Source of the DNA: Rubneribacter badeniensis
GTDB lineage: Bacteria; Actinomycetota; Coriobacteriia; Coriobacteriales; Eggerthellaceae
NCBI RefSeq assembly: GCF_002899695.1
Contig: NZ_PPEL01000024.1
Span: 1 to 32,894 of the forward strand
Length of the DNA: 32,894 nucleotides
Reading direction: 5' to 3'
Below, piece after piece: positions 23,791 to 32,354 of this stretch (position 1 is its first letter; each line of letters starts with the position of its first letter). Below the pieces are notes generated by a model. The model was not told where the DNA came from. It saw only the letters and a program-made list of their open reading frames with translations, and ran no database searches. The position numbers and the translations under genes are program-made.

Positions 23791-25056
23791 ATGTTTGATC
23801 TGATGAAGTTCGAGTTCAAGAAGCTGCTTGCGCGGCGCACGTCCCAAGTGGTGAGCGCGGGCATCCTGATGCTGCTCTGCGGCATCATGGCGCTCAACGT
23901 CGTGCAGACAAAAACGGAATCGAGTCTCGGGGAGGTTCTGGGCGGCACTGCGGCCATCGCCGAGCGCAAAGCGCAGGACGACGCGCACGAAGGCGTGCTG
24001 ACGGTCGAGCGCGTGCGGGACGAGATTGCCGCCTACCGGCAGCTTTCGTTCTCGAAGGTCGACCCCGCCGAAGTGGAGGGCTTGAGCGATTCAGCGGCGT
24101 ACGAGCTCATGGTCGAGGCGTACGATACGGAGGAGATCGAGACCATCTACGATCCGTACTACGCCTACCTGCTTTCGCCGTGGAAGGCACCCGGGCAGGA
24201 GCCGTGCCAAACGGCGGCGCAGGTGGACGATGCGACGGCCGAGGGATTCTACGAAGCCGTCGCCGACGAGCTGCAGCGCGCGCTCGACGACGGCATGGGG
24301 GGAGCGTGGGAGTATTCCGACGCCGAGCGCGCGTACTGGACGGCGAAGGAGGACGCGGTGTCCGAGCCTTTGTCGTACGGTTACGCCGGTGGTTGGATCG
24401 ACGTGCTCGATTGCGCGGGCTTCCTCGTGTTTCCCCTCGTCGCCATCTGCGTGGTGCTGACGCCCGTCTTCTCGGGCGAGTACCAGGATCGCACCGACGC
24501 CGTGCTGCTCTCGTCGCGTTACGGTCGCTCGAAGCTCGTGGCGGCGAAGGTCGTCGCATCGCTTCTGTTCGCGACCGTCTACTATGCGTTAGCGGTGCTC
24601 GTCATCGTGGGCGTTGCGCTCGCGTTCTTCGGGGCCGAGGGCGCAGGCCTGCCGGTTCAGGTGATGTCGCTTGACATGCCCTACGGCCTCACGATGGCAG
24701 AGGCGACGTTTCTGACCTTGGGTCTGGGCTTTCTCATGGCGCTCGGCTTCGCTGGTCTCACGCTTCTGCTCTCGTCGAAGCTGCGCTCCCAAGTGGCCGT
24801 CTTCGCCGCCTGCGCGGCGCTCGTCTTTTTGACGGGGTTGATCCCTGCGGGTGGCAATGGAGCGCTCCTGCACGCGCTGTGCCTGTTCCCCGTCAACGCG
24901 CTCAACGTCCAGACGCTTTTCGCGATGCTCGTTTCGTACCAGGTGGGGCCGTTCGTCGTAGACCTGATAGGCGCGCTTGCATGCCTGTACGCACTCGTCC
25001 TGGTCGCATGCGTGCCTATCGCCGCCCTCGCTTTCCGGCGGCATCAGGTGGTGTGA
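23791..25056 (+). CDS. ABC-2 type transporter permease
   Basis: The 421-residue membrane protein has an N-terminal segment (LMKFEFKKLLARRTSQVVSA then ILMLLCGIMALNVV), a large extracytoplasmic loop (about residues 50-205) rich in acidic residues, and about five further helices from DCAGFLVFPLVAICVVLTPV to the C-terminus. The EYQDRTDAVLLSSRYGRSKL stretch after the second helix is typical of ABC-2 permeases of the bacitracin/lantibiotic-type export group. Substrate unknown. ATG 23791 follows GGGAGAGGG. The partner ATPase lies upstream. The cluster with a dedicated sigma factor suggests an envelope-stress or antimicrobial-peptide response. Confidence 0.88.
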   Translation: MFDLMKFEFKKLLARRTSQVVSAGILMLLCGIMALNVVQTKTESSLGEVLGGTAAIAERKAQDDAHEGVLTVERVRDEIAAYRQLSFSKVDPAEVEGLSDSAAYELMVEAYDTEEIETIYDPYYAYLLSPWKAPGQEPCQTAAQVDDATAEGFYEAVADELQRALDDGMGGAWEYSDAERAYWTAKEDAVSEPLSYGYAGGWIDVLDCAGFLVFPLVAICVVLTPVFSGEYQDRTDAVLLSSRYGRSKLVAAKVVASLLFATVYYALAVLVIVGVALAFFGAEGAGLPVQVMSLDMPYGLTMAEATFLTLGLGFLMALGFAGLTLLLSSKLRSQVAVFAACAALVFLTGLIPAGGNGALLHALCLFPVNALNVQTLFAMLVSYQVGPFVVDLIGALACLYALVLVACVPIAALAFRRHQVV

Positions 25057-25069
25057 GGGCGGAGCGTGC

Positions 25070-25098
25070 GGCCGGGCACCCTGGCAGGGCGCCCGGCC
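25070..25098. terminator. Bidirectional hairpin between convergent genes
   Basis: GGCCGGGC (25070-25077) and GCCCGGCC (25091-25098) form a perfect 8-bp stem 14 bp after the permease stop and 29 bp beyond the end of the minus-strand flavoprotein gene. No strong T tract is seen on either strand. Confidence 0.55.
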
Positions 25099-25126
25099 GA
25101 GAAGGAGGGGTGCTCGGAAAGCGGGG

Positions 25127-26872
25127 CTAGACGCCCTTTGCGGCGTTCTCGCCGGCAAGCTTGCCAAACGTGAGAGCCGATCCCAGGCTGATGCCGGCGA
25201 CGGTTACCGGGTATTCGACCAGGAATCGCCCGCCGCCGGTGTTCCCCGCTACATACAGGCCGGGGACGACCTCGTCGTTCTCGTTGAGCGCGTGCATGTC
25301 AAGATCGCACTTGATGCCGCCGCAGCATACGAGCATGCCCGCCTGGTCGAACTTCACGCCGTAAAACGGCGGCTTCACCACGGGGAACATGCGGCGCGCA
25401 TCCTTGCCGAAATCCTCGTCGACCCCTTTGTCGCACAATTCGTTGTACCGCTCCACGGACGCCTTGACCTTGTCGACGGGAAGCTCCATCTTCTCAGCCA
25501 GCTCCTCGATGGTGTCGGCTTGGCAGGTGACCCCCGTTTTGCGGAACTCGCTGTCACCGTTGAGGAACACGTCGTCGGTGACGTAGCCGAGGAACACCGA
25601 CTCCATGACCCAGGGCATCTGCGCAGCCTCCTCGTCGGTGAGGTAGTGGTTCACGTAGCCGTGGCCGGTGCCCTGAACCTCCAGCTGGTCGCGCCAGTTG
25701 TCGTCGATGATCTGCCAGGACACGCCCCCGGGTTGGCGGGAGAGCTGGTCGGCGATGTTCTGGCCGGGTATGTCTTCGTTCATGAAGCGGTCGCCTTCGA
25801 GGTTGAGCTGCAAGAACGCATCGACACCGAGCGGTCCGCCCATATGATGGGTCATCGGGGCGTAGGGGCCAAGCTCCATGGCCGCTCCCGCCCACATTGC
25901 CATGCGGTGCCCGTCGCCGGTGTTGGCCTGGTTCCCTTCGCAGTCTATGCGTGTGTAAGAGCAGTTGAACTGCGCTGCGTGGGGCACGAAATGCCGCATC
26001 ATCTCCTCGCTGCCTCCGAAATCCCCGCAGCACAGAATGACCGACTTGCAGTTGAACCTGTAGTAGTCGCCGTTCTTGTCGCGGGCGTAGGCGCCCACGA
26101 CCGCTCCGGCGTCGTCGGTTATGAGCTGCTCGCCGAACAGTTCGTATTTGAACTCGGCGCCCGCCTCCTGCGCTTTGCGGACGCAGTTCTCAAGAAGCCA
26201 TTGCGCGCTCGGAAGGGTCATGAGCGTGCCATGGAAATAAGGATAGTATTCGCTGCGGTGGTCGTATCCGTCGAGGGCGGGAAACATTTTCGGGCGGATG
26301 AAGTTCTCCTGCGTTGGTTCTGCGATGGAGGATTCGAGCAGTTGGAAATCGGCGCCTTCGACGGCCCAGTCGAACGCCTCGCCAGAGCGTTCGTACCACA
26401 TGTTGAGCAGTCGCGGGTTCGGTCGGTAGCACATGTCCTTCATGAGCTGCATGACCACCTCGTTCTTCGGCGCCCATTCGATGCCGAGCTGCTTTTGGAG
26501 CGCTGAACCGACCACGCCGAAATCCTGGGTGGAGGGAACGAAGCCCACGTCTGTCCCCTTGTCGATGCCGATGACCTTCGCGCCCGCCTCCGCCGCCGCT
26601 CGAACGGCCGGGTTTCCAGCCGTGCCCGTTCCGATGACCAGCACGTCGCAATCGTACTCCTCCTTGACGCTCTGCGGCACCGGCGGCTTTTCCAGGAAGC
26701 TCGGTTTCGCCGTCATCACGTCGTAGGTTTGTTCCGACGCTTGATCCTCGGCGCCTTTCTTGGATTGCTGCGGCGCGCATCCTGCAAGGGAGGTCGTCCC
26801 CAGGGCTCCGAGGGCGCCCGCGCAGGCCGCGCCCGCTAGGAATTGTCGTCGTGAAAGCGGCTTTTTTGCCAT
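25127..26872 (-). CDS. Tat-exported lipoprotein flavoprotein reductase (second copy of family)
   Basis: The 581-residue protein starts at ATG 26872 (MAKKPLSRRQFLAGAACAG) with AAAGGGA upstream. It has a Tat motif SRRQFL and a lipobox LAGC, so it should be an extracytoplasmic lipoprotein. The FAD-binding motif is VLVIGTGTAGNPAVRAAAEA, and the C-terminal FAD contact is VVPGLYVAGNTGGGRF. As in the first flavoprotein, no CXXCH haem motif is present. Where fumarate reductases have the GANRLGGN arginine, it reads FLVEYPVTVAGISLG, so another substrate is likely. It is only distantly similar to the protein at 12540. It is divergent from the LuxR gene, its probable regulator. Confidence 0.9.
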   Translation of the reverse strand: MAKKPLSRRQFLAGAACAGALGALGTTSLAGCAPQQSKKGAEDQASEQTYDVMTAKPSFLEKPPVPQSVKEEYDCDVLVIGTGTAGNPAVRAAAEAGAKVIGIDKGTDVGFVPSTQDFGVVGSALQKQLGIEWAPKNEVVMQLMKDMCYRPNPRLLNMWYERSGEAFDWAVEGADFQLLESSIAEPTQENFIRPKMFPALDGYDHRSEYYPYFHGTLMTLPSAQWLLENCVRKAQEAGAEFKYELFGEQLITDDAGAVVGAYARDKNGDYYRFNCKSVILCCGDFGGSEEMMRHFVPHAAQFNCSYTRIDCEGNQANTGDGHRMAMWAGAAMELGPYAPMTHHMGGPLGVDAFLQLNLEGDRFMNEDIPGQNIADQLSRQPGGVSWQIIDDNWRDQLEVQGTGHGYVNHYLTDEEAAQMPWVMESVFLGYVTDDVFLNGDSEFRKTGVTCQADTIEELAEKMELPVDKVKASVERYNELCDKGVDEDFGKDARRMFPVVKPPFYGVKFDQAGMLVCCGGIKCDLDMHALNENDEVVPGLYVAGNTGGGRFLVEYPVTVAGISLGSALTFGKLAGENAAKGV

Positions 26873-27056
26873 GGTGGTTCCCTTTCTCCTTCGTTCGACG
26901 GGCGCTCCGATTCGTCGAAGGCCCGTTTGAGCATAGGGCGGCGGCATCCTTGGGGAAAGTGGCAACCGAGGGTGATTCGCGCGAACGGAGGGGGAGTTTT
27001 TTACCCCTTTGCCACATGGGTCGACGATGGTACCCTTCTTCTCCGAAGGGAGGGGC

Positions 27057-28522
27057 ATGCAGGATCGCGCTAAGATGATCGGCGGGGCGGCTTTCGTGCA
27101 GACGTTGTTCTGGACGTGGTTCTTCTGCCTGCGTTATACGACGGCCCTCGAGTTCGATTTCCGAGAGTGCGCTGCGATGGTGGGCGTTTCCTTCGCGGTG
27201 GCGATAGGCATGGCGCTGCGCTCGCGGTTCGGGGGGGGGCGTACGCCCATCGCGTGGGGGTGGTGGCGTGCGGGGCATCGCTTGCGACGGCGGGGACTGC
27301 CGCAAAGACGGGCCTGATGCTGCTGACGCTCGATCCGCTTGTGCGGGAGGTTGTTCGCTTGTTGGCGTGCGCGTGCATCGGGGCGAGCATGTCGGTGCTC
27401 TTCATAGTTGCGATGGAGTGCCTCTCGGGTTTGGGGATACGCAGCGTCGGCAAAGCGCTCTCCCTCACCCTTCTCGGGGTGGCGGGCCTTTCGGCGGCGT
27501 TGTCGTCGCTTCCGGTTGGGCCGTTCGCTCTCGCCGCAAGCGTCTTGCCCGTTCTGATGGGCGTCGCGTTGATCGCTCGACGGGCGTTCGGGCGGAAGTC
27601 TCCCCTCGGGGCTTCCGTTCGCGAGACGCCTCCCCTTGCCCGCGAGAAGCTCGTCGTTCCCGTCAGGCCCATGATCATGATGGCGGCGGCCGAGTTCGCC
27701 GGGTGCTTCGCGACCTTCCCGTTCGCGGACGAGCGCACCTCTTCGCTGTCGCTGGCGTTGGGGTGCGCGTGCGTGTCGCTTGTGTTTCTGGTCGGGTGCT
27801 TCGCGCTGGCCGATCGCTTCGATGTGAGGATGCTCTACCAAGTGTCGCTCCCGCTCATGGCCGGAGGGCTGCTCCTTGGCCCTTTGCTCTCGCAGCAGGC
27901 GCAGATCGTGTCGTGCGCGTTCGTGAACGCGGGCGTGCTCGGGTTTCTCCTCCTTTCCGTCATGGTTCTCAACGAGAACTGCCGCTGTCACGGGGTGCCT
28001 TCCGCATGGGCGTACGGCTTCCTCCGCTGCGCGCTTTTGCCCAGCCAGCTTGTCGGGGCGTGGCTTGTCTTCGCGGTGGGGGAGGGGCTGTTCGACTGGA
28101 TGAAGGTGGAGGCGCTCTATTCGATCTCGATGCTGTTGATCGTGGTGTCTTCTATGACCTTCCTGAACGAATACAACTTCATCCGAAGTTGGAGGCTGTC
28201 GCGCGAGGAGCCGGTCGGCACCTGCTCGCAAGACGCGCTCAACTCGCAGGTGGCGCGCTGCGCGCTGCTCGCCCGCGCGTTCGGTTTGAGGCGAAGGGAG
28301 GAGGAGGTCGTGGCGCTTGTGGCGCAGGGCAGGACGGTGCCGCAGGCGGCCGACGAGCTGTTCATATCGAGGGAGACGGCGAAAACCCATATGAAGCATG
28401 CGTACGCGAAACTCGGAATCCACACTAAGGGCGAGCTGCTGGATCGCGTTTACGGACAGGGGTCGGCGGGATCCGTCGGACACGGCGCGGAGGTCTCGGA
28501 AGACGGGGCGGGCAGCCGGTGA
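27057..28522 (+). pseudogene. Membrane-bound LuxR-family regulator, frame broken at a G9 run
   Basis: ATG 27057 (MQDRAKMIGGAAFVQTLFWT) has GAAGGGAGGGG upstream. The first frame encodes two membrane helices and reaches RSRFGGG at nine consecutive G (27231-27239). It then leaves the true frame and stops at 27317. The second frame resumes as AYAHRVGVVACGASLATAG and runs through about ten more helices. It ends in a LuxR/GerE domain (LRRREEEVVALVAQGRTVPQ, then ETAKTHMKHAYAKLGIHTKG). One added G (or two removed) gives an intact 488-residue protein. Such multi-TM LuxR proteins commonly sit beside flavoprotein reductase genes in this bacterial group. It may be a phase-off allele, a sequencing error or a real pseudogene. 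Confidence 0.82.
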
Positions 28523-28576
28523 CGTCGGCCGCTGTCGGGCGGGCTGCCGGTGACGCCGGGCGCTGTCGGGCGGGCT
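28515..28576 (+). repeat. Tandem duplication, 31-bp unit
   Basis: Units 28515-28545 and 28546-28576 are identical except for two bases, and a partial third follows (GCTGGTCGGGCG). The first unit includes the stop codon of the LuxR gene. Confidence 0.85.
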
Positions 28577-29268
28577 GCTGGTCGGGCGCGAATCGCGAGG
28601 GTCTGAGCTGCTCGCCGCTCCGGTGCGCCGGAGAAGGGGCGTGCGAGGTCCGGTTGCCGCCCGGCGCGTTCGTGCGCCCTTCCCCGGAGCCGGAAGGGAT
28701 GCGCGAAGGATTTCGCGTGAGGATGTTCCAATGTAATCCTAGGTTTTTGCTAGAATTAAAGGGGAATGGATTCCCAGGGGTCGGTCGCGTGCGGATTTCG
28801 GCGGCAGAGGCGGCGATGGCTGCGGAGGGGCGGCCTCCCGAGGCGCGTTCGGAAGGGCGTTGTCTTACGGGGCGGCGACTGTGGAGGCGGGACCCCTTGC
28901 CTCCTTCGATCACATGGCGCCGGGAAGGATAGCGCCCGCCTGCACAGGCCCCGCCGCCTTCGGAGGGCCGAGGCTGCCGAGACATCCGGCTTCGTGCGGC
29001 CAAGGCCGTGCGAGTGAGCGTCGATGCGGCTGCTTCGACCGAAGCGCTCGTTCGGTTTCGAGGGTGCGGGGTTCGATGGGCTGGGCTCTGGGATTCGGAC
29101 GGCCTTGGCGGTCGAGGGGCTCGGGCGGCTGCGGAGCGCATGGATGTTCGCGCTGCATCTCGCCTTGCGCGGTGCGATGCGGATCGGGCGCGGAGGGCCA
29201 TGCGGGTCGGGGCGCTCGCCCGCCTGCGACCTAGTGTTGGAAACGTGCGCGAGAGAGGAATGGCGACG
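28577..29268. other. Long intergenic region before the Rrf2 gene
   Basis: No gene is recognised in about 690 bp. An AT-rich island at 28729-28765 has a TAGAAT -10 candidate (28751-28756), preceded by AATCCTAGG. This may be the Rrf2 promoter, which would give a leader of roughly 500 bases. The rest is GC-rich with short imperfect repeats. Confidence 0.4.
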
Positions 29269-29703
29269 ATGCTCGTGTCGACGAAAGGGCGCTATGCGCT
29301 GAGGCTCATGGTGCGGATTGCTCAGCTCGAATCGAGGGGCAGGGTGGCGTTGCGCGAGGTGTCGGAGCACGAAGGCATTTCCCTCAAGTACCTTGAACAG
29401 CTCGCCCGTCCGCTCGTGCAGGCGGGGCTTTTGCGCAGCGTGCGCGGGAAGGGGGGAGGTTACGCGCTTGTGAACGACCCCTCGACCGTGAAGGTTGGCG
29501 ATGTCTTGCGCGCTGTGGAGGGCACGACTGCGCCGGTGGCGTGTCGTGCCCTCGAGGAGGGCGCGATGTGCCCGCGGGAGAGCTCGTGCGCCACCGTCCG
29601 GTTTTGGGAGGGCTTGGGCGAGGCGATCGAGCGCTATGTGGACGGTGCGACCCTCGCCGACCTCGCTTTCCCCGGCGCTTCCGCAAGCACCTGCCTCGAT
29701 TGA
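29269..29703 (+). CDS. Rrf2-family transcriptional regulator with three-cysteine Fe-S motif
   Basis: The 144-residue protein begins MLVSTKGRYALRLMVRIAQL, the start of Rrf2 winged-helix regulators, and has the recognition region ISLKYLEQLARPLVQAGLL and the wing VRGKGGGYALVN. Three cysteines, C92, C101 and C107 (spacing X8 and X5), sit where IscR and NsrR bind a [2Fe-2S] or [4Fe-4S] cluster, though the first gap is three residues longer. CymR-type proteins lack these cysteines. ATG 29269 is preferred over 29260 because of spacing from GAGAGAGGA. No isc or suf genes follow. The cysK promoter dyad is a candidate target. It may sense iron, oxygen or NO. Confidence 0.88.
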   Translation: MLVSTKGRYALRLMVRIAQLESRGRVALREVSEHEGISLKYLEQLARPLVQAGLLRSVRGKGGGYALVNDPSTVKVGDVLRAVEGTTAPVACRALEEGAMCPRESSCATVRFWEGLGEAIERYVDGATLADLAFPGASASTCLD

Positions 29704-29958
29704 CGCCCTCGCCTTGACCGGCCGGAGGCGGCTTCCCCTCTCGATTTCGCCCCTTCTTCGGCTTTCTTGCCGCGTCGCGCGCTCGGCCTTCGGGTGCTTG
29801 GCGGGCGGGCGCGAAGCGATGCGCCCTCTTTGCGATTCTGACGCGTTCGCAACGCGGGCGCTACGGCTCGTCTTATGATGCGCCCCCCGGTCGGGATGGC
29901 GCGGCTTCCGCTCCTACAATGACGGAAACGCGTATCGCGCACGCATCGAAGGAGTCGC
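29704..29958 (+). other. Intergenic region upstream of the terpenoid operon
   Basis: About 255 bp between Rrf2 and the desaturase. A TACAAT -10 candidate at 29915-29920 has no clear -35. GAAGGAG lies about 5 bases before the desaturase start. Confidence 0.35.
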
Positions 29959-31476
29959 ATGAAACGGGTAATCGTCATCGGGGCCGGCATCGGCGGCCTC
30001 GCGGCGGCCGTACGGTTGCAGCACGCCGGCTACGAGGTCGCCCTCTACGAAAAGGAGCCGCAGGTTGGCGGGAAGATGAGCCGTATCCGCGGGGACGGGT
30101 TCACCTTCGACGTCGGTCCCACCATCGTGATGATGCCCGCGTTGTACCGCGAGGCGTTCGAAGCGTGCGGGCGCGACGCCGACGATTACATTCCCATGGA
30201 GAAGGTCGAGCCGCTCATGGACGTCTCGTTCGGTCCGAACGAGCGGCTGCGCCTGTCGAACGACCTCTCGTCCGTCACCGAGGCGGTCGAGGCCGTGAGC
30301 GAGCGCGACGCGCAGGGCTACTTTACCTACCTCGCGCTGCTCTACAAACGCTACCTCATCGCGAAGGACAACTTCCTCGAGAGGTCGTTTCGCGGCCCGC
30401 TCGATTTCTACAATCCGAAGAGCCTCGTGGCGGGCGCTCGGCTGCACACGCTCGGGGACGCGTACTCGTCGGTGTCCAAATACGTGAAGGACGACCGGCT
30501 GCGCAAGGCGCTCGCGTTTCAGACGCTCTACATCGGCATCTCCCCCTACGAAGGGCCGTCGCTGTACATGATCATCCCGATGATCGAGCTTCTGTACGGC
30601 GTGTGGTTCATGAAGGGCGGCATGTACGCGATGGCTCAGGGCCTCGAGCGCCTGTTCCTCGAACAGGGTGGCGAGCTGCACCTTTCGACTCCGGTGGATC
30701 GCATCGCGATCGAGTTCGGCGGCGCGCGCGGCGTGGAGGCGGGCGGGAGGCTCGACCGGGCCGACTACGTGGTGTGCGACGCCGATTTTCCCTACGCGAT
30801 GAAGCGCCTCGTGGGCGATGCCCGGGCGCGCGGGAAGTACACCGACGCCAAGATCGACTCGATGTCCTACTCGTGCTCGTGCTTCGTGCTCTATCTGGGC
30901 CTCGACAAGCGCTACGAGACCGATGCGGTGCATTCTATCCGCTTCGCGCCCGACTTCGAGCGCAATGTGGCCGACCTTTTCGACGACGAGCGCTTTCCCG
31001 ACGACCCCTCGTTTTACTGCTACGCGCCCTGCTCCCTCGACGCATCGCTCGCGCCTGAGGGCTGCCAGACGCTTTACGTGCTCGTTCCGGTGCCGCCGTT
31101 GTCGGCGAACGGGCCCGCCTGGGGGCCTGCCGAGGTTGCCGCTCGACGCGATCTGGTGCTCGACCTCGTGGAGCGCGAGACGGCTTACGGCGACGTGCGC
31201 GACCATATCGTGTTCGAACGCGCATTCACCCCGCTCGACTTCGCCGAGCGGTTCAACGCGTGCAACGGCGCGACGTTCGGCTTGCGTCCCACCCTGTTCC
31301 AGAGCAACTACTGGCGTCCTCACAACAAGGCGTCCGCGTGCGACAACCTGTACTTCTGCGGCAGCAGCGTGCATCCTGGCGCGGGCGTGCCCATCGTGCT
31401 TCTGAGCGCGAAGCTCGCCGTCGAGGAGCTTCTGCGCGACGACGGACGCGCGGCCGGGGCGGAGGGCGGCCGATGA
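29959..31476 (+). CDS. crtI: Phytoene/dehydrosqualene desaturase family protein (CrtI type)
   Basis: The 505-residue FAD enzyme has the N-terminal dinucleotide fold VIVIGAGIGGLAAAVRLQHA and the conserved VGGKMSRI and DVGPTIVMMP segments. The C-terminal CrtI signature FCGSSVHPGAGVPIV is complete. CrtI/CrtN enzymes introduce double bases of conjugation into C40 phytoene or C30 dehydrosqualene. Which substrate is used cannot be told. ATG 29959 follows GAAGGAG. The stop overlaps the synthase start (ATGA at 31473-31476), so the two are translationally coupled. The gene symbol is used for the family and does not claim a proven C40 product. Confidence 0.9.
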   Translation: MKRVIVIGAGIGGLAAAVRLQHAGYEVALYEKEPQVGGKMSRIRGDGFTFDVGPTIVMMPALYREAFEACGRDADDYIPMEKVEPLMDVSFGPNERLRLSNDLSSVTEAVEAVSERDAQGYFTYLALLYKRYLIAKDNFLERSFRGPLDFYNPKSLVAGARLHTLGDAYSSVSKYVKDDRLRKALAFQTLYIGISPYEGPSLYMIIPMIELLYGVWFMKGGMYAMAQGLERLFLEQGGELHLSTPVDRIAIEFGGARGVEAGGRLDRADYVVCDADFPYAMKRLVGDARARGKYTDAKIDSMSYSCSCFVLYLGLDKRYETDAVHSIRFAPDFERNVADLFDDERFPDDPSFYCYAPCSLDASLAPEGCQTLYVLVPVPPLSANGPAWGPAEVAARRDLVLDLVERETAYGDVRDHIVFERAFTPLDFAERFNACNGATFGLRPTLFQSNYWRPHNKASACDNLYFCGSSVHPGAGVPIVLLSAKLAVEELLRDDGRAAGAEGGR

Positions 31477-32354
31477 GCGCGGTGGTCGACGCGCTCTTTG
31501 CCGAGCGGGAGGGGGACTTCGCTTGGTGCGAGTCGGTGATCGCGCGCAATTCGAGCAGCTTCCACCGGGCGTTCTCGGGGCTTCCGAAGCAGAAGCGGCA
31601 GGGCGTGTACGCGCTCTACGCGTTTTGCCGCGTTGCCGACGACTGCGCTGACCGCGAAGCGGACGAGGCTTCTCTCGACGCTCTGCGCGGCGAGCTCGAC
31701 CGATTCTGCGCGGGCGAGGTCGCCGACACGCCTTTGTGGCGCGTGATGGAGGCCGTGTTCCTGGCGTTCGACATCGACGAGGGCCCTTTCTACGACATGA
31801 TCGAGGGGCAACGGCGCGATCTGGCGTTCCGCCAGCCGGCCACCATGGAGGAGCTGGAGGAGTACGCCTATTATGTGGCGGGTTCGGTGGGGCTCATGCT
31901 GCTGCCGCTTCTGCGCGCGTCCGCGCCGACGGGCGGGCGTCTGCGCGAGAGCGGCGTGGCGCTCGGCGTGGCCATGCAGCTCACGAACGTTCTGCGCGAC
32001 GTGGGCGAGGATCTCGAGCGCGGGCGCGTGTACCTGCCCGTATCGGTGCTCAAAGAGGCGGGTTGCACGCTCGACGGGCTTCGCGCGCACCGCGTCGACG
32101 ATTCGTTTCGCCGTGCGTGGGAGGTCGTCGCGCGGCGCTCCGAGGAGCTGTACCGTCCGATGGAGCGCGACGTGTTCGAGCTGGACGAGGACAGCCGCCT
32201 TCCCACGCTTTCTTCGCTCGTGCTGTACCGGGCCATCATGGACGAGGTGCGCGCCTCGGGCTACGCGTGCCTGACGAGGCGCTGCTCGGTGCCGGAGCGC
32301 TCGGCGCGCCGGCTCGTGGCGGCCGCAGCGAACGCGCTTTCCGAGGGGCGGTGA
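31473..32354 (+). CDS. crtB: Squalene/phytoene synthase family protein (CrtB type)
   Basis: The 293-residue protein joins two prenyl diphosphates head to head. Both aspartate-rich magnesium motifs are intact: D56-D57-C-A-D60 in VADDCAD and D176-X3-D180 in NVLRDVGED. YALYAFCRVADD and the following ERGRVYLPV are characteristic. Length is typical. The start overlaps the desaturase stop and its own stop overlaps the next gene's GTG (GTGA at 32351-32354). With the desaturase it should make a linear C30 or C40 polyene. No prenyl-diphosphate synthase gene lies in the window. Confidence 0.93.
   Translation: MSAVVDALFAEREGDFAWCESVIARNSSSFHRAFSGLPKQKRQGVYALYAFCRVADDCADREADEASLDALRGELDRFCAGEVADTPLWRVMEAVFLAFDIDEGPFYDMIEGQRRDLAFRQPATMEELEEYAYYVAGSVGLMLLPLLRASAPTGGRLRESGVALGVAMQLTNVLRDVGEDLERGRVYLPVSVLKEAGCTLDGLRAHRVDDSFRRAWEVVARRSEELYRPMERDVFELDEDSRLPTLSSLVLYRAIMDEVRASGYACLTRRCSVPERSARRLVAAAANALSEGR

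Noticed and set aside
24977-26506. 509-codon plus-strand open frame opposite the second flavoprotein
   Set aside because: Antisense shadow of the flavoprotein gene, which has clear Tat, FAD and ribosome-site signals.
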